Assembly (NCBI GenBank): GCA_001586965.3
Contig: LUCW03000127.1
Span: 1-29,907, forward strand
Direction: 5' to 3'
From: Sphaeroforma sirkka
Lineage: Eukaryota > Opisthokonta > Ichthyosporea > Ichthyophonida
Length of the DNA stretch: 29,907 bases
Shown: one piece after another, positions 1 through 7,823 of the stretch
Position numbering within the stretch: the first letter of the stretch is position 1
Layout of the letters: each line of letters begins with the position of its first letter
Notes under the pieces: model-generated
The model's database searches: none
What the model was told of the DNA's origin: nothing
What the model saw: only the letters and a program-made list of their open reading frames with translations
Position numbers and translations under genes: made by a program

Positions 1-93
1 TCCGCGACAACAGACAAAGGCAAAAAAATCGACGTTAGAGCTGATCTTGTATGCGCGCTTGTAGCTAGTATTAAACCAGTAATATCTGCCTAA
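1..93 (+). CDS. possible 3' end of an unidentified host CDS
   Basis: Frame 1 is open from the window edge to a TAA at 91-93, giving about 30 residues with a protein-like composition: a lysine-rich start and a hydrophobic end that reads LVCALVASIKPVISA. No family is recognised. The start lies outside the window. A stretch this short could be open by chance, so this is only a candidate exon or CDS tail. It is not retroelement sequence that I can match to the other elements here. Confidence 0.22.
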   Translation, partial: SATTDKGKKIDVRADLVCALVASIKPVISA

Positions 94-446
94 ACATATT
101 ATTTGGACATATACGTGTAACCTACTGCAGCAACATTATGTCACACCGACGGGAGACACTCTCGTGCGCACCTGCGCGTGAGTGCCTATTGCTTGTTGCG
201 CACGTGAACTCACACACACCACACTCTCTCTCTCTCAGTCATGTAAGACCCGGTATATATGGTCAAACTATCTTTCTCGCTATAATCAATCATCTCCTGT
301 GCTATATCCATCTAACCCAACGATGAACATACCCCGATTGGTGTATGTGAAAGACTGATGAAAATAATTTTTAGACTATTAAAAGTGAAAGACAGATGAG
401 TTGTCCTACCTGAGTAGTATGTAGTCTTTAAATACCCTCAGTCCTG
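94..446. other. intergenic flank with a CA/CT microsatellite
   Basis: No supported gene. A short CA then CT simple repeat lies at about 210-237, followed by a TATA-like tatatat near 253. A 62-codon frame at 138-326 crosses the simple repeat and has no protein-like character. At about 447 the sequence switches abruptly to the antisense integrase fragment. Confidence 0.5.
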
Positions 447-885
447 TTCTCGGGCGCAGTTTTGTCAAACGTTGCTTGTAATTCACTATAGTGGCCAAAG
501 AAATAGTGAAACGGGAGTGTTCCACTTTGAGGATTCATGCAGTTATTCATTTGAGTCTGAACCTATTTCAAATGATAAGGCCACATATCCTCAACGTCGT
601 CTAGTGCGGTACGCAAGAGTTTCTTAAGTTCTCTATGACGTGTCTCATTTGCACCCTGCGTTTGAGGTTTGTAAGGAACACCACGCCTATGGGTCATGCC
701 TGATACGAGTATAAGTGCCTCCATTACGTCGGTACAAAACTCACTACCGTTATCAGAACATAGTACTCGGGGAAACCGAAGTCATTAAAGACGTGATAGC
801 ATAATTCTGCCACTGTTTGTGGACGTTTGTTCCGTATTGCATAAAGCAAGTTATAGCCCGAAGCCACACATAAGAAATGACAGAT
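447..885 (-). pseudogene. antisense fragment of Ty3/gypsy integrase core
   Basis: This stretch is the reverse complement of about 6600-7041 in element A and matches 26478-26917 in element C almost base for base. It covers the end of the integrase catalytic core, from before the second catalytic Asp past the catalytic Glu. It is cut at both ends with no LTR of its own. The left edge joins unrelated DNA, and the right edge stops one base before the 5' LTR of element A. It carries the same missing T just before the D-N-G motif as A and C. It is a dead fragment of the A/B/C family. Confidence 0.9.
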
Positions 886-1096
886 GTGTAGAAATACGGC
901 CTCCGGTCAGTCTAAAATATCAAGATCAATTGAGATAATACATTGGTTTTTTATTTGTATTTTAAATAATTTAGTACAAGCTCTTTTTTCCAATATTTCC
1001 AAAGTGTTCTAAATTCACTTTGATGGCTCCAATAGCCTGAGTATTTGGTATGACTCATCTACTTGGACCTATTTGAGACATTAGTAGATGTAGGAT

Positions 1097-1118
1097 ATTA
1101 TAAACTAAATTTTATAAT
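1097..1118 (+). promoter_or_regulatory. TATA-like inverted repeat in LTR
   Basis: ATTATAAA and TTTATAAT are perfect 8-bp inverted arms around a 6-bp spacer. Each arm contains a TATA-type core. The structure is kept in every LTR copy in the window that covers this part, with only the spacer changing in the truncated LTR at 18657 and its duplicate. It is the best candidate for the core promoter, with the transcript starting about 25-30 bases downstream. Function is inferred from position only. Confidence 0.5.
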
Positions 1119-1314
1119 CTCCGAACTACTACTTACAGATTTTGGTCCTCCCGCCAATCTCCAAAATCCAATAAGTCTTTTTCTTTTTTTAACTTTTCTT
1201 CAGATGGAACTTTATTTATATCAGCTAATGTATTAACGTGACTTACGTTATTATGTCTATTTACAAATTAGGCAAGTGGTCATGAACACTTAGTACTTCT
1301 AGTGAAAATTATTC

Positions 1315-1320
1315 AATAAA
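1315..1320 (+). promoter_or_regulatory. AATAAA polyadenylation signal in LTR
   Basis: A canonical AATAAA lies about 165 bases before the end of the LTR and recurs at the same place in the other family LTRs. In the 3' LTR it would direct 3' end formation of the element transcript. Confidence 0.5.
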
Positions 1321-1561
1321 GAACAGCTAGAGGTACGCCCTGTGTGATCGAGGATATTTAGGCTCTTAACAACAGGCAGTCCCGATCATTCTTACACAAG
1401 CTACCACTGCTAAATCCTAACTGACTAAATTGTATTTTAGTTTAATATAGTTTGAAACCTAGTAATTTCCATCGAAGTTTACATATTTTCAGTTAACTAG
1501 TAGTTACAGTAGTGTACTGCTTCTAGACTGTCTGACATCGATTTACTATCCAGCAAATACT

Positions 1562-2274
1562 ATGGCTAAGGGTACTTCTATAGGCAAGGAGCCGCTAGCT
1601 CTAAGCCTGCTAAGCCTGCCGAGGTTCCTGAGGTCCCTGTGGAAACACCTAGCCTGTCTGGAGTTGAGCCTGCCGAGGATACTGTTGGGGAAGCAAATTC
1701 TGAGGTTGGTACAGAGGATTATTCTGAGGATGACTCGTCGGATCCTAAAGCCTTGGAAGAAGAGGTATCTACTACCGCGGAAAGGCTCGCCACCGTCCGT
1801 GTATCACCTAGGAGTGAAGCTCAGGACCCCAGCTTGCCCCCTGACCACGTGCCGTCAAATATAGGGGATAAACGTTGAAAGGCTGGAAAATTCGTGGATA
1901 CGAATGTCGGGGGCATTATAACTCCACATCTAAAGGACACTCTAGCACAAATCCGGAGTGAAAAGGAAGTATTGGACCTGTCCGAAAATTTCGGTTTCGC
2001 CATCGATGGAGAAGCCATTCCATTCAGCTCAAATCTTGGGGCCGAAGCTGAGGACGCCATAACTCGACAACGAGTGGTTGGATCCTCTCAATCTCGACGC
2101 CAATTGAACCGCACTGAAGCGCTCTTGAAGGAGCTAGCGGCAGCAGCAGTTGTGGACCCCTCTATCGTGTCCCACTTGGCTGATATTCTTCCCTATACCG
2201 AAGAAGAAGAAAAATTCGGGCCGGGTTTCGAACCCGAGACCTACTGGTTTACCAGCCAGTATGTTTACCACTAA
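1562..2274 (+). pseudogene. N-terminal Gag region of element A, frame-broken
   Basis: An ATG at 1562 opens the same peptide as in element B at 21752 (MAKG...). A one-base loss in the GGG of B moves the frame near 1590. The main frame then runs 1639-1878, stops at a TGA (1876-1878), and continues in the same frame at 1894-2274. The protein is acidic and rich in Ser, Glu and Pro (SEDDSSDPKALEEEVS), then has a basic/helical stretch (ITRQRVVGSSQSRR and LLKELAAAAV) shared with B. An extra C near 2192 breaks the frame just before the tRNA-like insert. The family's Gag probably started here. The exact function of this acidic N-terminal part is unknown. Confidence 0.6.
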
Positions 2275-2285
2275 GTCGAGTTACC
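2214..2285 (-). repeat. tRNA-like sequence embedded antisense in gag
   Basis: Read on the - strand it has a box-B-like core (GGTTCGAAACC, 2224-2234), a 5-bp T stem and an anticodon-like stem ACTGG/CCAGT with an 8-base loop. A box-A-like CGACTTAGTGG also occurs at tRNA spacing. The acceptor arms do not pair, so it is a tRNA-derived relic or SINE head and not a working tRNA. Element B has the same insert at 22381-22449, so it predates their split. In A the Gag frame from 2184 to 3599 stays open through it. Confidence 0.65.
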
Positions 2286-2387
2286 ACTGGCGAGAGAGAT
2301 AATATTTCAAAATTTAATCTCTATAGCTCTGATGCTACCATCGACCATCCTCTTGACAAACCTAACCCTGTCAGAGGATATGATCGT

Positions 2388-3599
2388 ATGGAACTCGATG
2401 AGGCTTACCATCCTCGTAATATCGACCCTCATTTGCCAACTAACCCTGGTAATCACGATTTTGGCAATCGCTACACCAGTACCTCGTTAGAGAGTTCCCG
2501 CTCTAATCCTGAGGATGAGGAAGTGAGAACCAGACATACTCGTCTCAGGCTATTACGCTCTGGTATGCAAGTCCTTGAGGACCGTCTATTGAATGACTCT
2601 GACCTTGACGATAGGAAAGCGGATAACATTCGCTATCTAATCGATAACAAGAGAAAAGAAATAGACACCATCTTGGCACTAGCAGCCCGTAGCACTGAGC
2701 ATGAGCCTCGTGAACACTTAGAACCAAGCTTTATAAAGCAGCTAGGTAACGCGCAGGCTGAGGTCGATTTCTCTACTAATGAGAGTACAGTGGAGACACT
2801 GAAGGCCTTCGACCAACTTAAGGAGTCTGCCAGCCTTAGGGATAAGCAGATGATGAATGCCTTTATTCATTTCTGTGAGCCAGGTGAATGGCGAACTATC
2901 TTGAAGGCTCATGAGCCCAACTGGAAAGCCCTACCCTGGCACCAGTTGCGTGATAATATACTTAACACCTTTTTTTTTGAAGATGCACGTGACCGTGAAC
3001 TTCTAGAGTCTCGCAAGTTCTTTGCGAACGATACCACTATTCGAGGTGCTCTAGCTCATATGACACATATGGATACTCGGATGGGTGGTCGTACCTATAC
3101 TGGCGAATATTTATTAATTTGTCAGATGATGGAGACTCTGGGAGCTAACCTCTTTAAGAAAGTCAATGATGACATCATCGCCTATGGTGATTTGCGATCT
3201 ATGCCTTGGTCTGTCTTTGAGAAGATAGTACACAAGCATACCAATTCCTCTACTAGAGTACTTAGTACCACGAGCTACACCCAGCCCACTAAGCGAAACG
3301 CAGTAGAGACTAATACTGCGCGTAGTACTAAGAAACCTCGCACTACTACTGGAGGGGGTACTGGCTCTACTTCTACCGAACCGAAAGGTGATAAGAAGGT
3401 GAGAGCGCCTTGCAAGAAGTGTGGTTACAACCTCACAAAACGTAATGGCAAGTGGAATGGTAGACACGACCCTGTTAAGTGTGCACCAGGCAAGCCAGAT
3501 TTTGGACACTATATGAAAGAGTGTGCTACTTGCAAGGGTACTAACGGTTGGCACAAAGAGGATTGCAAGGACTTACCAGACGTCCAAGTTAAGCACTGA
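2388..3599 (+). CDS. gag: Gag capsid/nucleocapsid ORF of element A
   Basis: The structural polyprotein that would package element RNA into virus-like particles. There are 403 codons from ATG 2388, and the frame is open upstream to 2184. The middle part (about residues 110-300) is helical and resembles retrotransposon capsid. A Ser/Thr/Lys-rich linker follows. The tail has two unusual CCHC-like zinc fingers: C-x2-C-x14-H-x4-C, then C-x2-C-x6-H-x3-C, neither with classic CX2CX4HX4C spacing. It ends in TGA at 3597-3599, and the protease frame continues in phase nine bases later. One extra Phe codon in a T run (near 2970) separates it from B. This is the most intact gene of element A. Confidence 0.85.
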   Translation: MELDEAYHPRNIDPHLPTNPGNHDFGNRYTSTSLESSRSNPEDEEVRTRHTRLRLLRSGMQVLEDRLLNDSDLDDRKADNIRYLIDNKRKEIDTILALAARSTEHEPREHLEPSFIKQLGNAQAEVDFSTNESTVETLKAFDQLKESASLRDKQMMNAFIHFCEPGEWRTILKAHEPNWKALPWHQLRDNILNTFFFEDARDRELLESRKFFANDTTIRGALAHMTHMDTRMGGRTYTGEYLLICQMMETLGANLFKKVNDDIIAYGDLRSMPWSVFEKIVHKHTNSSTRVLSTTSYTQPTKRNAVETNTARSTKKPRTTTGGGTGSTSTEPKGDKKVRAPCKKCGYNLTKRNGKWNGRHDPVKCAPGKPDFGHYMKECATCKGTNGWHKEDCKDLPDVQVKH

Positions 3600-3608
3600 C
3601 AGTACCAT

Positions 3609-4277
3609 ATGTGCGCACTAGAGCAAGATTATGAGAAAATGTTCAATAAAATCTATACCAAAGGAGATGAACGTATCTTTCAAACAGTTTTCGTAAATGG
3701 AGAAAAAGTTATGGCACTATTTGATCCAGGGGCTGAAGTCTCTGCTATCTCATGCCGAGTAGCCTACGCTACAGATATGGCTGTCCATAACGAAACAACT
3801 GATTTAATCTTGGGAAATGGCAAAGTTACTACTTGCGAACAAGCCATTGACTATGCACACATAATGCTGTCAGATAGAAGAGAAGTGAAGACTCACCTAA
3901 TCGTTACTGACATGTCTCAGAAATACGATTTAATTATAGGTATGACTGATCTTCTCAGTTTAGGTATAACACTCACTGGTCTGCCTAATGGGCTAGACCC
4001 GAATAAAGATCAGTCAGATGATAATATGTTAAAGATACCTAAACCTCCGGAAGGTGAAGCAAAGGATATGATTCCGCACTTCACCGATATAATTATGGAC
4101 TTAATTATACAAAACAGGAAGATTGCAATAACTGACTGGTGTATGTTTAAGTTCTCTAATGGGTACGTTAGACTTGACTTAACAAACGTCGACTTCTCTA
4201 AGTTAAAGTGTCCTTCACATAACTACGTGAGTTGGAGACACAAAACGTTGTCAAAACCCAAATCGAAGATTGGTTAA
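3609..4277 (+). CDS. retropepsin-like protease and RT N-terminus, element A
   Basis: The aspartic protease that would cut Gag-Pol. The active-site triplet reads D-P-G-A (GAT at 3723-3725, context ALFDPGAEVSAI) instead of D-[S/T]-G. The second half of the fold is seen in DLIIGMTDLL, which corresponds to the usual ILG-x-D region. The frame is in phase with Gag across TGA 3597-3599. After about residue 150 it runs into the RT N-terminus and then loses frame near 4245. The RT frame continues from TTG 4232, with no ATG. Element C differs at this junction by two bases (aaaagac versus aaac here), and neither copy is in frame. Confidence 0.8.
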   Translation: MCALEQDYEKMFNKIYTKGDERIFQTVFVNGEKVMALFDPGAEVSAISCRVAYATDMAVHNETTDLILGNGKVTTCEQAIDYAHIMLSDRREVKTHLIVTDMSQKYDLIIGMTDLLSLGITLTGLPNGLDPNKDQSDDNMLKIPKPPEGEAKDMIPHFTDIIMDLIIQNRKIAITDWCMFKFSNGYVRLDLTNVDFSKLKCPSHNYVSWRHKTLSKPKSKIG

Positions 4278-5209
4278 AACAGGGTCTAATTGAAATCAAT
4301 TATGATGCAACCCCAGTTAACTTAGCTCTCTTAGCGGTCGATCAATATAAATCTGATGGAACGTTTAGTAAAACAAGAGTAGTACTAGACCTGTCGCCAA
4401 TCAACAAACTAATTCCGCAACATAGTTTTCCCTTACCTAAGATAAGCGAGATACTACGCAAAATGGAGGGTGCGACTATCTTTTCCAAGATAGACTTAAA
4501 AGCTGCATTCCATCAACTACAAATATATCAGCCTCATAGGAAATACTTTTCCTTTACTTGGCAAGGTAAGAAGTACCAGTTTAAAGATGCACCTGAAGGC
4601 TTACACATGTTACCTTCTTTCTTCCAACAAGTTATGATGGAACTATTTGCGGACCTGTCGTATAACGTATCAGTCTATTTAGATGATATAGTTATCTTTA
4701 CAAAGACAGCACATGAACATGCTAAACTCGTTAAAGAAGTCTTAAAGCGACTTAATCATGCTAAACTTAAGATTAACGAAGACAAGTGTTCTTTTGCTAA
4801 AGATACTATACACTTACTTGGCTACAAAGTATCTGCAGCAGGGGTAGAAATTGATCCTGGCAAGAAACAGTTTCTGTTGGATTTATCAACACCAATTACT
4901 GGAAGAGATGTGAACTCTGTGTGTGGGTTTGTTAACTTCTTCTCGGATTCGGTACCGCATCTTTCTCATTACTTAAAGCCTTTCAGTCACCTACGGCTGC
5001 ACAAAGGACCTTTGGGAAAGCTTTGGACTAAAGAATGTGATGATGCATTTAAACTAGTCAAAAGTAAAGTAATGGACGCACCCATCATGCAGTACCCTGT
5101 GGATGGTGTCCCATTCCAAGTAGCAACCGACGCTTCAGATCGAGCGGTAGGTGGAGTGCTTTACCAAACGATAAATGGTAAACCGCGCTACTTACTTACA
5201 ATTCTTTAG
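4232..5209 (+). CDS. reverse transcriptase (fingers to connection), element A
   Basis: The RNA-directed DNA polymerase part of Pol. Motifs in order: RVVLDLSPINKLI (fingers), FSKIDLKAAFHQL (first catalytic Asp), FKDAPEGLHMLPSFFQQ, and YLDDIVIF with the catalytic Asp pair at 4682-4687, then LGYKVSAAGVEIDP of the thumb. The C-terminal end reaches the start of RNase H (VATDASDRAVGGVLYQ). This architecture is typical of Ty3/gypsy. The frame is lost near 5195 by a 4-base duplication (ttac) that element C lacks. About 600 bp of it is nearly identical to element B. Confidence 0.92.
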   Translation: METQNVVKTQIEDWLKQGLIEINYDATPVNLALLAVDQYKSDGTFSKTRVVLDLSPINKLIPQHSFPLPKISEILRKMEGATIFSKIDLKAAFHQLQIYQPHRKYFSFTWQGKKYQFKDAPEGLHMLPSFFQQVMMELFADLSYNVSVYLDDIVIFTKTAHEHAKLVKEVLKRLNHAKLKINEDKCSFAKDTIHLLGYKVSAAGVEIDPGKKQFLLDLSTPITGRDVNSVCGFVNFFSDSVPHLSHYLKPFSHLRLHKGPLGKLWTKECDDAFKLVKSKVMDAPIMQYPVDGVPFQVATDASDRAVGGVLYQTINGKPRYLLTIL

Positions 5210-5447
5210 CAAGAGTTATAATAAGAGTCAATGGAATTACCCTACCGTTAAACAAGAGCTCCTTGCTATAGTTACTGCGCTAAGACAGTTTAGAGACTAC
5301 CTTTATGGAAGTTACTTTACTGTCGCCTGTGATCAAAAGTCTTTAACATACTTAAAAGATATGAACCCTGATTCACAGTTGGTGAGCCGCTGGCATGACA
5401 TTATTGCCAAGTTCGCTTTTAATATAACACATACCAGGAATACATAA
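5175..5447 (+). pseudogene. RNase H continuation, element A
   Basis: This carries on after the ttac duplication with the RNase H motifs QELLAIVTALRQFRDYL and VACDQKSLTYL, where CDQKSL stands in place of the usual TDHKSL. It ends near 5435, where two bases are missing compared with element C, just before the conserved IPGIHN..PDMLSR segment. RNase H would remove the RNA strand during cDNA synthesis. It is broken here on both sides. Confidence 0.85.
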
Positions 5448-5460
5448 CCATCTTCCTGAC

Positions 5461-6057
5461 ATGCTCTCTCGACTTGTGCCTGACTACCAGAAAACAGTCA
5501 AGGAGTTATTAGCAACCGATTGGATGCTAATTAAGAAATGGTTTAACCTCGCTCAATCACGATGGGGTCCATTTACTGTTGATATGTTCGCCGCAGAACA
5601 TAACAAACAGGTTTCTGAATATAGGTCGTTGACTCATCCTAAAGGTGATGCATTTCAGCTTGACTTATCAAAGCATAATGCGTGGGCTAACCCACCTTGT
5701 CAACTTATCGCACAGTTGTTAGATTATGTTAATATTACTAAATCTACCATTACGCTGTGTTGTCCCTTACGTAACTCCGACCCATGGATACGTGATTTAA
5801 TTAATATAATTCAAGACGAACCTATTTATGTCGACCGTGAAACCGACACGTTCTTGTATCAGGGATCCTATTCTATTAAGAAGACGCCTTGGAAACACAC
5901 CATTGTTTGTCGCATCGGTCCTGCAGGTACCACTAAGTGGAAACCCTCAACCGAATTCTTAGCTAAATTAGAGGAGTCTACAGAGTTTGAACAAAAAGCT
6001 CAAGACTCGTACAACACATGCACCCAACAAGATTGCAGTCGAGGTAATGCCGATTGA
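5461..6057 (+). CDS. RNase H tail plus methyltransferase-like domain, element A
   Basis: It begins with the end of RNase H (DMLSRLVPDYQ). It continues as a domain of about 170 residues not found in standard Ty3/gypsy Pol: DMFAAEHNKQVSEY (5581 onward), a GDAFQLDLS segment, NAWANPPC with NPPC at 5689-5700, then ITLCCPLRNSDPW and KKTPWKHTIVCRIG. The D-x-F-A...NPP[W/C]...P layout resembles the Dam-like adenine-methyltransferase domain of DIRS-type elements. NPPC lacks the aromatic residue expected after the two Pro residues, so activity is doubtful. An extra A in an A run near 5995 breaks the C-terminal end. Confidence 0.72.
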   Translation: MLSRLVPDYQKTVKELLATDWMLIKKWFNLAQSRWGPFTVDMFAAEHNKQVSEYRSLTHPKGDAFQLDLSKHNAWANPPCQLIAQLLDYVNITKSTITLCCPLRNSDPWIRDLINIIQDEPIYVDRETDTFLYQGSYSIKKTPWKHTIVCRIGPAGTTKWKPSTEFLAKLEESTEFEQKAQDSYNTCTQQDCSRGNAD

Positions 6058-6081
6058 AACGGCATTAGATCGTAAAAAAAC

Positions 6082-6522
6082 ATGGAACTAGCTAAGGCCA
6101 TGGATCAAAGACTCAAAACTCTAAGAGAACCTGAAGCTCGCACTCAACTACTTAAAGCGCTGCTTAAAGAACAGCCAGGAGTTGCGAAACAACTGAAGAA
6201 GATACTTCAACAATCCAATGTTGTCAATTATGTATCTCAGGAGTCTACCCCTCCTGATACTGAGGTTGCCCTTTCCAACAGGACTATGGTTCATCCAGCC
6301 AGCGTTACGCAGAATCTGACTGACTTAGAGGAGCTCGAAAGTAGAGTTAAAATTATACATAATTTAACGCATCGAGCATATGAGCATACTTATAAAATGG
6401 CTATTCGTGCAGGGCTTGATCACCCGGCGCTGAAAGAAACCATACGTGAAGTATACCGACGCTGTACTGATTGTGAAAAGAACCAGATCAAGCGATACGG
6501 TTGGGCACCCCTAAAAGTGTGA
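6082..6522 (+). CDS. integrase N-terminal HHCC region, element A
   Basis: It starts at ATG 6082 directly after an A7 run. The first 80 residues are a charged helical linker. A zinc-binding HHCC module follows (His residues in IIHNLTHRAYEH, then CTDC). It stops at a TGA caused by a GT duplication (gtgtgac) near 6518, and the core continues in another frame. Element C has the identical lesion. This module would help bind LTR ends and multimerise integrase. Confidence 0.8.
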   Translation: MELAKAMDQRLKTLREPEARTQLLKALLKEQPGVAKQLKKILQQSNVVNYVSQESTPPDTEVALSNRTMVHPASVTQNLTDLEELESRVKIIHNLTHRAYEHTYKMAIRAGLDHPALKETIREVYRRCTDCEKNQIKRYGWAPLKV

Positions 6523-7507
6523 CAGAAGACCAACCGATGCGCCGAGTCATAGTCGATTTGGTTAAACTCCCGCGATCCAAGCATACTGGCGATGTATATA
6601 TCTGTCATTTCTTATGTGTGGCTTCGGGCTATAACTTGCTTTATGCAATACCGAACAAACGTTCACAAACAGTGGCAGAATTATGCTATCACGTCTTTAA
6701 TGACTTCGGTTTCCCCGAGTACTATGTTCTGATAACGGTAGTGAGTTTTGTACCGACGTAATGGAGGCACTTATACTCGTATCAGGCATGACCCATAGGC
6801 GTGGTGTTCCTTACAAACCTCAAACGCAGGGTGCAAATGAGACACGTCATAGAGAACTTAAGAAACTCTTGCGTACCGCACTAGACGACGTTGAGGATAT
6901 GTGGCCTTATCATTTGAAATGGGTTCAGACTCAAATGAATAACTGCATGAATCCTCAAACTGGAACACTCCCGTTTCACTATTTCTTTGGCCGCTATAGT
7001 GAATTACAAGCAACGTTTGATAAAACTGCGCCCGAGAAACACGCTACCCCGTGGCTACAAAAGATCGAGCATATGCAGAACGTTGTTTACCCCTGTTTAC
7101 TCGAGCACAAGAATCGCGTCCTACTTAAAGCGTATGACCGATGGAATAACACTAAGAACATTGTTCAGTTCAAAGTCGGCGATTACGTTAACATTATAAA
7201 TCGAAACGCCAACGTTACCGAACTCTCTTCTAAGACGATAGGACCTTTTGTTATTTCCTACCATGATGAGAAGAGTGATACTTACGAAGTGAATAACATT
7301 GATGGTACTAGCGCAACCAATCTAGGCACTCACCGTATCCCTACCTCCGAACTCTCATTCGCTCGCTCATTTGATTCTGATGTACCAGTTATGGAGTCAC
7401 AAGTCAAAGATATAATTGACAAAACATCCGAAGACGGTTACACTTACTACAAGACCCGTTTCATGGATGGGACAGTAGCTTGGCTAACCTCCGATGCATT
7501 TTCGTGA
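6501..7507 (+). pseudogene. integrase catalytic core and GPF module, element A
   Basis: The DDE strand-transfer core. The first Asp is in RVIVDLVKLP (6501-6761 frame). The second Asp (SDNGSEF) is out of frame because one T is missing in ggtttcccc near 6715. The catalytic Glu is in GANETRHRELKKLL (6761-7507 frame). A GPF-type C-terminal module follows (KVGDYVNII then IGPFVISYHDEKSDTYEV). A chromodomain-like segment (DIIDKTSEDGYTYYKTRF) comes next. An extra T near 7500 shifts the frame again. It cannot be functional as read. Confidence 0.85.
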
Positions 7508-7823
7508 ATCTCGCGACTTTCTTCGTATGTTTAATAAGAAATGGAATAAGCGTTTACATAAGAACACACGAGATAAACGAAAAGGGTTTCCTCAGGTGAC
7601 TACAAACCCTGACGGATCTGAAATTCCCTATTTGCCACCTACTTCCTACGTGACTAAACTTTCTGATCTGCTTACCAACAGTGCAGAAAATTGTTCAAAC
7701 TTACTTACTAATGAAGAACAGCCTTTGGCTATTACCTTACCAAATAATAAACGTAAGGCGCCTACATCGGAAATGGTTACTGGACCAAATACTAAACGAC
7801 ATAGAGTACAACATGAGTCTTGA
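7494..7823 (+). CDS. integrase basic C-terminal tail, element A
   Basis: The end of Pol after the frameshift at about 7500. It starts inside the chromodomain-like segment (FRESRDFLRMFNKKWNKRLHK) and continues as a lysine-rich tail with TSYV and KRKAPTSE, ending at TGA 7821-7823. In element C the same region is one uninterrupted frame with the GPF module (25693-26442). A tail like this often targets integration to chromatin. That is family knowledge and cannot be seen directly. Confidence 0.75.
   Translation: MHFRESRDFLRMFNKKWNKRLHKNTRDKRKGFPQVTTNPDGSEIPYLPPTSYVTKLSDLLTNSAENCSNLLTNEEQPLAITLPNNKRKAPTSEMVTGPNTKRHRVQHES

Larger units (their letters stand above)
887..1483 (+). repeat. 5' LTR of element A (597 bp)
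   Basis: It starts TGTAGA and ends TTTACA, giving a TGTA/TACA terminal inverted repeat, and is repeated at 7951-8546. It holds a TATA-like inverted repeat at 1097-1118 and an AATAAA at 1315-1320, so U3-R-U5 order can be inferred. LTR-related copies also occur at 18657-19391 (truncated), 20989-21564 (element B) and 24971-25565 (element C, inverted). Confidence 0.95.

Noticed and set aside
2214..2285. Functional tRNA gene
   Set aside because: A and B boxes are present but the acceptor arms do not pair in either copy and the anticodon loop is irregular.
4232..4277. Programmed -1 frameshift between protease and RT
   Set aside because: A and B share the shift, but no canonical slippery heptamer lies in the overlap. 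C has two additional bases here and is also out of frame. Lost and gained bases near an A run, spread by conversion, explain it better.
4232..7823. DIRS-type element with tyrosine recombinase
   Set aside because: The methyltransferase-like domain suggests DIRS, but the elements have normal direct LTRs, an HHCC/DDE integrase and a protease, which DIRS elements lack.
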